Source: Bacteroidales bacterium UBA6408 (GTDB lineage Bacteria > Bacteroidota > Bacteroidia > Bacteroidales > UBA932). From it: 26,793 nucleotides of DNA. Made by a program: the position numbers and the translations under genes. Position 1 is the stretch's first letter. The number at the start of each line of letters is the position of its first letter. Shown here piece after piece: positions 15,781 to 22,769 of this stretch. The stretch is from positions 1 to 26,793 of the forward strand of contig DJPQ01000054.1 in NCBI GenBank assembly GCA_002439805.1. Direction: 5' to 3'. The notes beneath the pieces were generated by a model, which searched no databases, was not told the origin of the DNA, and saw only the letters and a list, made by a program, of their open reading frames with translations.

Positions 15781-16692
15781 ATGAAAAGAGTATTAAACTA
15801 TATAGGTCTCGCGTTCTCTGCTGCGGTCGCTTTCTCCGCCTGCGACAAGAACCTTGATCCGACATTCGATGACAAGAACGCCTTTGTCGCGTTCGAGAAG
15901 ACAAGTTATTCTGTGTCTGAGGACTATTCAGCGGCGGACGGAGCGACCTACCGCATCCCGGTGACTCTGGCGTCCGTTTCAGGAATAGAGACATCCGTGA
16001 AATATGAAATCACGGCTCCCGCCTCATGGCAGGCGACCGAAAATCCCGGGAAAGGAGCGATTGCCGGTGTTGATTACGAACTGGTGGACAACTCAGGTGT
16101 ACTTTCTTTCAACGGAGAGAACAGAACCTGCTACATTGAGTTCAAGACCATGACGAACGGCACATACACGGGCGACCTTGAATTTTATGTCGAGGTCTTC
16201 GGAAATGATGATGTAGAGGTAGGCTCTGAAAACAAATGCACGGTCAAGCTGTCCGACATTGACCATCCGCTCGGATTCATGCTCGGAACATACACCACAA
16301 CGGGTGAAGACAACTGGGACGGGGTCGTTTCATGGACAACCACGATTCTGAAGGATGAAACCGATGACCATAAGGTCTGGTTCAACAACCTTGCTAACGA
16401 CGGCGGAAATACGGTCTTCAACACCTACGGCAATGTGAACGACGAGCTCGATACAATCAACATTCCGTTCGGACAGACCTTCACGGTCGGGACCCGTACT
16501 GTCACGCTCAAAGGAGTGACCCCGGAAGGCGAACTCACCACAAGCGGTTCGATTGACATCAAGATTGTCAAGACGGGCGAAAAGATCACTCTCGACTTCG
16601 GCGAGTCCTACGGATTTGCCTACGGCATAACGGAAGGCGGTTCAGGCTATTATGCGATTGTTTGGCCGGGAATCACTTCAGTCAAAAATTAA
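15781..16692 (+). CDS. Surface lipoprotein, Calx-beta-like N-terminus and lipocalin-like C-terminus
   Basis: 303 residues from ATG 15781 (MKRVLNYIGL), lipobox FSAC with Cys21. An upstream in-frame TTG at 15754 is unlikely. Residues of about 30-165 form a Calx-beta/DUF1735-like module (YRIPVTLASVSG, AGVDYELVDNSGVLSFNGE, IEFKTM, CTVKLSDID). The C-terminal part (about 168-303) begins GTYTTTGEDNWDGVVSW and is a beta-rich, lipocalin-like fold. Third gene of the right operon, so probably a SusE-type accessory binding protein on the outer membrane. It matches the domain order of the N-terminal part of the left 822-residue lipoprotein. Ligand unknown. Confidence 0.85.
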   Translation: MKRVLNYIGLAFSAAVAFSACDKNLDPTFDDKNAFVAFEKTSYSVSEDYSAADGATYRIPVTLASVSGIETSVKYEITAPASWQATENPGKGAIAGVDYELVDNSGVLSFNGENRTCYIEFKTMTNGTYTGDLEFYVEVFGNDDVEVGSENKCTVKLSDIDHPLGFMLGTYTTTGEDNWDGVVSWTTTILKDETDDHKVWFNNLANDGGNTVFNTYGNVNDELDTINIPFGQTFTVGTRTVTLKGVTPEGELTTSGSIDIKIVKTGEKITLDFGESYGFAYGITEGGSGYYAIVWPGITSVKN

Positions 16693-16697
16693 GGAGA
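16691..16697 (+). promoter_or_regulatory. Strong Shine-Dalgarno sequence, unusual for the phylum
   Basis: AAGGAGA lies 7 bases before ATG 16705 and overlaps the TAA of the preceding gene. Most genes here, as in Bacteroidota generally, lack such a site. It fixes the start at 16705 and suggests the fourth gene of the operon is translated efficiently. Confidence 0.65.
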
Positions 16698-16704
16698 TCA
16701 GTTT

Positions 16705-18324
16705 ATGGAAAAAAGAATTCTGTTAAGCATACTTGCAGTTGCGGCCGTGTCCGCATCCTGCGCAAAATTCGCGGAGGAGACCCCGATTGACTTCAAGGAG
16801 TCAGTTCCTCCTGCGGTGACGGCCACCACGACAGCGGATGACGTGATTGAAGTGACCGTGACTCCGGACGAAACGACCAGCTTCTATTCCTACATCGTTG
16901 CCAAGGGAGAGGCTGAGGAGATTGACGCGGAGACTCTCCTCAAGGGCAAATATTCCGACTCTGCCGTAAAGTACGGCAACGGCACGGCTGCTGCTGTTCT
17001 CGACTACACCAAGGTACAGACCGTTTCCCTCGCAATCGAGGGACTGTCTTCCAACACGCCTTACACCGTCTATGCAGTGGCGACAAACTCGCAGGGAGTT
17101 GTCAGCGCGATTGCTACGGCGACAACCACCACAACGGACGGAACCGCGCCTAAAGTCAAGTCTTACGGCGCAACAGAAGCGGAAGACGGAAGCTTTACGT
17201 TCACGATTTCCTTTGATGACCCGGTGACGCTCGGTGAGACGGGGGATGCCACGGCTCATTTCTATGGAGTCTGCACGACTCCAGATGAGAAGGGCAACCT
17301 CGTGGCGACAAAGACCGTACAGATCGCACACGAGTCTCTCGCGGCCTCAGGCAACTCTCTTACGGTCACTGTTCCTGCAAAGGAGTACATTCCGGGAGCC
17401 ATTATCGCAATCACCTATCCGAAAGGCGTCGTGGTCAATGCCCTCGGAGCGGAGTGCGCGGCGTTCACCAATGCGGTCGTGACTGCGGAACTTGACGCAG
17501 CCGGCATTGCAAGCCAGTATAAAAGTGTTCCGTTCAAGCTTTCCGTCAATGAAAACGGGGACGAGGAGGACGGTGACGATGAAGAGAACAAGCCGGTAGT
17601 CTTCACCGACTGGACAAAGCTTCAGATGCTCAGCTATGCGCAGACCGAATATCCTTTGGCAGACTACGGAGAGACAGCAGAGCTCACCATAAAGGTGACC
17701 GACGGAAACGGGCGCACAGTGACATATTCCGGCAAAAGTCTTGAGATTGCCGACGACGGGAAGACCATTGCGGCAGCACTTGACGAAGACCCGGGATACG
17801 GGGTGTCCATTTCCTACACCATCGCCGCCGGCACCGTCGTTGACATCTACGGCAACGAGAACGAGGAGTTCACAGTCGAGAACGGCTACTATTGCTCCTA
17901 CGGCTACAAGGTGGAGGACATACTCGGAACTTACACCGTTTCAGGCCTGTCTCCATTCACCGAAGAGGACGTCACGGTTTCCTATCCGCTCGAAATCAAG
18001 GCTTCCGACAACGCCGATTATGGTAATGTTATGATTACAAATGTCTTCGGCCTCACCGAAGGCGCCGCGCTCTACTGCGAGTTTGACGGAGATGCCGGAA
18101 CCCTGCTCATCTATGAGTATGACATTTTCATCGGGGACAAAACAGCAGGCTACTGCACCTACTTCAACAATGCCGGGAACAAGACCTGCACATTTGAACC
18201 GGGAAAGATTCAGATACCGGGGATGTTCGCCATTGCGACAGTTGCAGGGGGCAGCGCGACAGGACTTGCGTCCGATGCGAACGGGTACATAGGAACATTT
18301 AACGGTGTCGCCGCCAAGCAATAG
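16705..18324 (+). CDS. Surface lipoprotein with FN3-like and Ig-like domains
   Basis: 539 residues with lipobox SASC, Cys19. A fibronectin-III-like domain covers about 30-145 (PAVTATTTADDVIEVTVTP through LSSNTPYTVYAVATN and TATTTTTDGTAP). It is followed by a bacterial Ig-like region (about 150-280, FTISFDDPVTLG, YPKGVVVNALG) of the Big_5 type. A strongly acidic linker rich in Asp and Glu lies at about 282-297, then a second Ig-like module (to about 400) and an unrecognised C-terminal domain starting ILGTYTVSG. No enzyme motif was seen. Last gene of the right SusC/D operon, 12 bases after its neighbour and directly before a terminator, so a SusF-like surface-binding role is inferred. Confidence 0.83.
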   Translation: MEKRILLSILAVAAVSASCAKFAEETPIDFKESVPPAVTATTTADDVIEVTVTPDETTSFYSYIVAKGEAEEIDAETLLKGKYSDSAVKYGNGTAAAVLDYTKVQTVSLAIEGLSSNTPYTVYAVATNSQGVVSAIATATTTTTDGTAPKVKSYGATEAEDGSFTFTISFDDPVTLGETGDATAHFYGVCTTPDEKGNLVATKTVQIAHESLAASGNSLTVTVPAKEYIPGAIIAITYPKGVVVNALGAECAAFTNAVVTAELDAAGIASQYKSVPFKLSVNENGDEEDGDDEENKPVVFTDWTKLQMLSYAQTEYPLADYGETAELTIKVTDGNGRTVTYSGKSLEIADDGKTIAAALDEDPGYGVSISYTIAAGTVVDIYGNENEEFTVENGYYCSYGYKVEDILGTYTVSGLSPFTEEDVTVSYPLEIKASDNADYGNVMITNVFGLTEGAALYCEFDGDAGTLLIYEYDIFIGDKTAGYCTYFNNAGNKTCTFEPGKIQIPGMFAIATVAGGSATGLASDANGYIGTFNGVAAKQ

Positions 18325-18349
18325 GCAAGGTTCACATCATTTTTGATTC

Positions 18350-18388
18350 AGGAGACCATTCCGGAGCAATCCCGGGATGTCTCCTTTT
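18350..18388 (+). terminator. Rho-independent terminator of the right SusC/D operon
   Basis: AGGAGAC-C-ATTCCGG (18350-18364) pairs with CCGGGAT-GTCTCCT (18372-18385), forming a stem of about 14 bp with one bulged C and a G-U pair. Four T residues (18385-18388) follow. It lies 25 bases after the last lipoprotein stop codon and ends 16 bases before the next ATG, so the genes from 18405 onward form a separate unit or depend on readthrough. Confidence 0.82.
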
Positions 18389-18404
18389 AACATTAGAGAC
18401 ACAT

Positions 18405-19085
18405 ATGAAACGAACATTACTTCTGTCGGCAATATGCCTGATGCTCTCGGCTCTTGCCGGAGCGCAGTCGCCCACGACGACATACCCCTACCTCTACCCC
18501 ACCTTCACTGAAGGCAAAGTCATACTGAGCGGAGGAAAGGAGGAGGAAAGGAAGATGAACATACACCTCAGACGCGACAATCTCCACTACATCGACAACG
18601 GAGTAATCAAGGCGGCGTTCCTCACGGACGTCGTCGCGGTCGAAATCGGGAACGACGTGTTCATTCCCGTCGATGGAAGGATGCTGAGAGTCGTGGCAAA
18701 AAATGAGAACGGCTGCGTGGCGGAGGAGATTCTCGGAGACTTCGAGGCTTCGCTGGAGTCCGGCGGGGCATACGGTATGTCCTCCACTTCGTCCGCTACA
18801 ATGAAGCTCACTTCCGTACAGACGGACAGTCAGGTGAACCAGAACTACATGAACATACTCAACGAGAAATCGCAGGGTGTGGAACTGCGCGTGGAAACAA
18901 AGCTCTGGCTTGTGGGGCCGGAGTTCAGGGTACGCGCCACCAAAAAGGACGTGGCCTCGGTTCTCACCGGAGAGAAGGCCGCAGGGTGGAAGGCGTTTCT
19001 GAAGCAGCACAAGATCAGGTGGAAAGAGCCCCAGAGCCTGCTCGCGGTGGTTGACTACGTGAGCGGCGGAGAAGATGCAAAATAA
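18405..19085 (+). CDS. Small secreted protein of unknown function, upstream of S8 protease
   Basis: 226 residues with a cleavable signal peptide (MKRTLLLSAICLMLSALAGAQ) and no lipobox, so probably periplasmic or exported. No family was recognised with confidence. The first half has a repeated beta pattern (FTEGKVILSGG, MNIHLRRDNLHYIDNG, AVEIGNDVFIPVDGRMLRVV). This resembles a group of Bacteroidota exported proteins of about 200 residues that carry short strand-turn-strand modules, but no catalytic residues stand out. The C-terminus overlaps the S8 protease start by 11 bases, so the two are co-translated and probably act together, for example in folding, inhibition or display of the protease. 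That role is inference from context only. Confidence 0.8.
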   Translation: MKRTLLLSAICLMLSALAGAQSPTTTYPYLYPTFTEGKVILSGGKEEERKMNIHLRRDNLHYIDNGVIKAAFLTDVVAVEIGNDVFIPVDGRMLRVVAKNENGCVAEEILGDFEASLESGGAYGMSSTSSATMKLTSVQTDSQVNQNYMNILNEKSQGVELRVETKLWLVGPEFRVRATKKDVASVLTGEKAAGWKAFLKQHKIRWKEPQSLLAVVDYVSGGEDAK

Positions 19086-21852
19086 GAAACTTTTGAACAG
19101 AAAGAAAATGAAAGGATGTGTCCGTTTGATTTGCCTTGCTGCCGCCGCCTGCTCGCTGTGGGCGTGCAGCATCAGGGAAGATGACATTTTCGACAGCGGC
19201 AGCGAGGTCCGTCCCTCCGGGGAGGTCTTCGGAGAAGGGCTTGAGGAAGACGCGCTGCTGCATGAGATGAACATTTATGTGGAACCCGGGACGGCCGAGG
19301 CGCTTGAGAAGGCGACGGGAGAGAACGGTTTTGTGAAGATGTCCGAGGTGCCGTCGCTTGCCGCGCAGGGAGTGGTGAGGATGAGACGGCTCTTCCCCGA
19401 TGCCGGAGAGTTCGAGGAAAGGACCCGCGAGGCCGGACTGCACAGATGGTATGTGCTCTCCTATGACGAGATGCGGCCGATGACACGCGCTGCGGAAGGA
19501 CTTGACCTGCCGGGTGTCGTGGAGGTTGAGTACTGTCCGAAGATTGAGATTGTCGGGAATCCGGAAATCGTGGAATATGTTTCCGAATCGTCAGTGTCAG
19601 AAGCATCTGTGCCGGAAACATCCGTGCCTGAAACACCCGTGCCCGAAGTGCAGGCTTCCGGGAAATATGCGTCCGCCGCGACGAAGGCCGGGAGTTCGGA
19701 GCCCTTTGACGACCCGATGCTGTCCCAGCAGTGGCATTACTACAACAACGGTTCCGCGTCATCATCAGTCAGCGGCTGCGACATAAACGTCTATCCTGTG
19801 TGGAGGAATTATTCCACCTACGCGAAATACAAGGGGGACATCGTCGTCGCCGTGGTTGACGGAGGAATCGACTACACGCACGAGGACCTGAAGGACAATA
19901 TGTGGCGCAATCCGGAAAAGACGGGAGAGAATGTCTATGGATATAACTTCGTCTCAAACTCATATGTCATCAACGCGGAGGAGCACGGCACTCATGTCGC
20001 CGGGACCATAGCCGCCGTCAACAACAACGGCAAGGGTGTCTGCGGAGTGGCAGGAGGCGACGGCGGGAGCGGAGTCAAGGGCGCGAAGCTCATGTCCTGC
20101 CAGATTTTCGACGGCGACAACCAGGGTTCCGGAGCGGAGGCGATAAAATGGGCCGCCGACCACGGAGCGGTGATTTCCCAGAACAGCTGGGGCTACACGA
20201 ACCTCACATCGACACCGTCCTCTCTGAAGGAGGCAGTTGACTATTTCATAAGGAACGCCGGCGTTGATAAGAACGGGAATCAGACCGGGCCGATGCGGGG
20301 AGGAATCGTCATCTTTGCGGCGGGGAACGACAACAAGACCGTTTCAGGCAACGACTATGACAAGATTCTCAATGTCAGTTCGGTTGGAGCCGACTACAAG
20401 CGGGCCTACTACACGAACTACGGTTCTTGGTGCGACGTCTCCGCTCCGGGTGGAGACGCGAAGAAAGGCAACATGGTGCTCAGCACGCTTCCGGGCAACA
20501 AGTACGGGAAGATGCAGGGAACATCCATGGCCTGTCCGCACGTCTCGGGAGTTGCGGCTCTGGTCCTTGCCCGCCACGGGGGCAGCGGCTACACCTGCGA
20601 CGCGCTCCGCAGGCGAATCGAGGACAACCTGACGGACATCTCCTCACAGAACCCCGGCTACTATCTGGGAAAGGGGCTCGTGAACGCCTACAAAGCCATT
20701 GCCGGCAGCGGGGGCAAGGCTCCGGCAGCGCCGACGGGCCTTGAGACGAGCGCGGAGTCGAACAACATCAGCTTCAGCGTTACAGTTCCTTCGGATGCCG
20801 ATGACGGGAAGCCGACAAGCATCTACATCTATTATTCGACGGCCGACTTCACATCCGCCAAGGATGCCATGTTCGGAGTGTTCTATGTGGAGGACATCCC
20901 TGTAGGAGGCAGGCTCAGCGGCATGATTACAGGAACCGAGTTTGAAACGGAGTACTATGTGGCGGCGCAGGCGTGCGACCTTGCCGGAAACAAGTCGCCT
21001 CTCACCGCCCGCGTGAAAGTCACCACCGGACCGAACCACGCCCCGCAGATGAACGCCAAGTCCGCGCTTGAGTTCACTCTCAAGCCGCACGAGAGCGCTG
21101 TGGCGGAGTTCGAGGTCATCGAGCCTGACGGACATTTCTACAGCATCGGCTTTGATTCCGGATCCAAGGCTGCCGTGCTTGACACCCTTGTCAGGGAGAA
21201 TCCGAAAATCAGAATCAATGCCGCTTCAGCGGAGACCGGGAAATACACCGCGACGCTTACAGTCACCGACTATTACGGCCTTTCAGCCTCAGCGACAGTG
21301 AAATACGAAATTCTCGAAAACCATAAGCCGGAAATCGTCAAGGCGCTCGAAAACATGGTCTTCGACTCAAAGGGTTCGGGCACCACACAGATTGACGCCT
21401 CGGACTATTTCTCCGACGCAGACGGCGAGGAACTGACATACAGCTTCAGCTTCTCCAACCCCAATGTCGTGAACATGACCTATGGAAGGGGCAAGTTCCT
21501 CATAACTCCGATGAACTACGGCATATCGGAAATAACCGTGACGGGAGCCGATGTCCGGGGAGAGTCAGTCTCCCAGTCGTTCAAGATTCTGGTGGCCGAC
21601 AAATCCAAGTCTGTGGTATGCTACCCGAACCCGGTCAGGGACAGGATGTACATCAAGACAAACGCCGCTTACGAGTCCGTTTCGGTAAAGGTTATCTCCT
21701 CATTAGGTTCAGTGTTCCTCGACAAGGAACTGGGTAAGGCTGACCCGTTCGAGCCTTCGTCCGTCGATATGTCGTCGGCGGCTCCGGGGAGTTACACGGT
21801 TGTTGTCACACTGGACGGGAGTATGCATAAAACGAATATTGTGAAAATATGA
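19075..21852 (+). CDS. S8 serine protease with lipobox and T9SS type A sorting domain
   Basis: 925 residues. Two starts are possible: ATG 19075 (overlapping the upstream gene, with GGAG before it) and ATG 19108 (MKGCVRLICL), which gives a more compact signal. The lipobox LWAC has its Cys at 31 counted from 19075. A prodomain (about 50-165) is followed by a five-residue repeat linker (173-192). The subtilase domain has Asp262 (AVVDGGID), His304 (EHGTHVAGT), Ser484 (GTSMACPHVSG) and FAAGND. Next come an FN3-like domain (about 545-655), Ig/cadherin-like segments (about 660-840), and a C-terminal sorting domain from about 844 (VVCYPNPVRDRMYIKT, ending PGSYTVVVTLDG...KTNIVKI). That tail is the T9SS type A signal (TIGR04183-like) used for secretion across the outer membrane. 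It is a paralogue of the protease at 417-2426. Confidence 0.94.
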   Translation: MQNKKLLNRKKMKGCVRLICLAAAACSLWACSIREDDIFDSGSEVRPSGEVFGEGLEEDALLHEMNIYVEPGTAEALEKATGENGFVKMSEVPSLAAQGVVRMRRLFPDAGEFEERTREAGLHRWYVLSYDEMRPMTRAAEGLDLPGVVEVEYCPKIEIVGNPEIVEYVSESSVSEASVPETSVPETPVPEVQASGKYASAATKAGSSEPFDDPMLSQQWHYYNNGSASSSVSGCDINVYPVWRNYSTYAKYKGDIVVAVVDGGIDYTHEDLKDNMWRNPEKTGENVYGYNFVSNSYVINAEEHGTHVAGTIAAVNNNGKGVCGVAGGDGGSGVKGAKLMSCQIFDGDNQGSGAEAIKWAADHGAVISQNSWGYTNLTSTPSSLKEAVDYFIRNAGVDKNGNQTGPMRGGIVIFAAGNDNKTVSGNDYDKILNVSSVGADYKRAYYTNYGSWCDVSAPGGDAKKGNMVLSTLPGNKYGKMQGTSMACPHVSGVAALVLARHGGSGYTCDALRRRIEDNLTDISSQNPGYYLGKGLVNAYKAIAGSGGKAPAAPTGLETSAESNNISFSVTVPSDADDGKPTSIYIYYSTADFTSAKDAMFGVFYVEDIPVGGRLSGMITGTEFETEYYVAAQACDLAGNKSPLTARVKVTTGPNHAPQMNAKSALEFTLKPHESAVAEFEVIEPDGHFYSIGFDSGSKAAVLDTLVRENPKIRINAASAETGKYTATLTVTDYYGLSASATVKYEILENHKPEIVKALENMVFDSKGSGTTQIDASDYFSDADGEELTYSFSFSNPNVVNMTYGRGKFLITPMNYGISEITVTGADVRGESVSQSFKILVADKSKSVVCYPNPVRDRMYIKTNAAYESVSVKVISSLGSVFLDKELGKADPFEPSSVDMSSAAPGSYTVVVTLDGSMHKTNIVKI
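19591..19650 (+). repeat. In-frame 15-bp tandem repeat (four copies) in the protease linker
   Basis: Four consecutive 15-base units at 19591, 19606, 19621 and 19636 encode SVSEA, SVPET, SVPET and PVPEV. They lie between the prodomain and the catalytic domain, at residues 173-192. The unit length is a multiple of three, so copy-number change would alter linker length without a frameshift. The Pro/Glu/Thr content suggests an extended, flexible spacer or an activation-cleavage region. Confidence 0.85.
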
Positions 21853-22769
21853 GAATGAAAAGAATTATATTTCTGAATATATTTATGGCCATCGCGGCAG
21901 TCTCAGCGTCCGCACAGTCGCTTCCGTCGCTGTTTGTAGGCTCAGACGCCGCAGGATTCTCAATGGGTTCGGCGACGGTCGCAGGAGCCCCGGGAGCATA
22001 TTCCCTTGAAAACAACGTGGCGGCGATGTCGTTCATCGACGGCCGGATGTCCGCCGGAGCATCATTCGGAATGTGGCAGCCATCATACGGCGACGACAAG
22101 GTCATAGGTGCAGGTGCATCCGTCAAGGCGACAAAAAGGCTCGCCTTCGGGGCAGCGTTCAAATACTTCGCCCGGCCGTCATACGAAATCACGACTGACA
22201 GCGGCACGGCGTCACGTGACGGTTCGTTCCGTCCCTCGGAGTTCAACGTCGCGGCCGGAGGCTCTTTCGCAGTGACAAATTATCTCTCAGTCGGGCTGAC
22301 GGCAAGGATGCTTCATTCATCTCTCACAAACGACGTGTCCGCAAATGTGTTCGGAGCGGACCTCGGGGTATATTTCAGGATGAAAGGAATCAGCGCGGGC
22401 CTTTCCGTGAATAACCTCGGGACCAAGGCGAAATTCGGAGAAAGTTCCGTTAGCCAGCCCATGATGGCAAAGCTCGGGGCCGGCTACGCCCATGCATTCG
22501 GGAAGCACGCTGTCTCAGCGACCGCCGAAGCCGACATCCTCTTTGCTGGAGCGGCCATGGCCGGAGCCGGTCTCGAATACTCTTTCGGCGGGCTCCTTTT
22601 CGTGCGCGGAGGCTACCACTACGGCGCTCCGCATAAGGCAGTCGTCCCGTCCTACGGATCGGCAGGCCTCGGAGTAAAGTTCTTCGGCATCCGTCTCGAC
22701 GCCGCCTACATTTTCGGCTCTGAAATTCTCAGGAACAGCTTCGGCCTCTCCCTCGGCTACGAGTTCTGA
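21849..22769 (+). CDS. PorV/PorQ-like outer-membrane beta-barrel protein
   Basis: 306 residues; start ATG 21849 overlaps the protease stop codon as ATGA, or ATG 21855 (MKRIIF). Signal peptide ends SASAQ. The mature start FVGSDAAGFSMGSATVA...YSLENNVAAMSF matches the opening of PorV/PorQ-type T9SS proteins (FadL/UPF0164-like barrels). Amphipathic beta strands follow throughout, with a C-terminal aromatic residue (LGYEF). It is shorter than typical PorV. PorV carries cargo with type A sorting domains from the T9SS translocon to the attachment machinery, and PorQ belongs to the same attachment complex. Translational coupling to a protease with exactly such a domain suggests a dedicated cargo-partner pair. 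The gene overlaps the convergent rnr end by 13 bases. Confidence 0.78.
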   Translation: MRMKRIIFLNIFMAIAAVSASAQSLPSLFVGSDAAGFSMGSATVAGAPGAYSLENNVAAMSFIDGRMSAGASFGMWQPSYGDDKVIGAGASVKATKRLAFGAAFKYFARPSYEITTDSGTASRDGSFRPSEFNVAAGGSFAVTNYLSVGLTARMLHSSLTNDVSANVFGADLGVYFRMKGISAGLSVNNLGTKAKFGESSVSQPMMAKLGAGYAHAFGKHAVSATAEADILFAGAAMAGAGLEYSFGGLLFVRGGYHYGAPHKAVVPSYGSAGLGVKFFGIRLDAAYIFGSEILRNSFGLSLGYEF

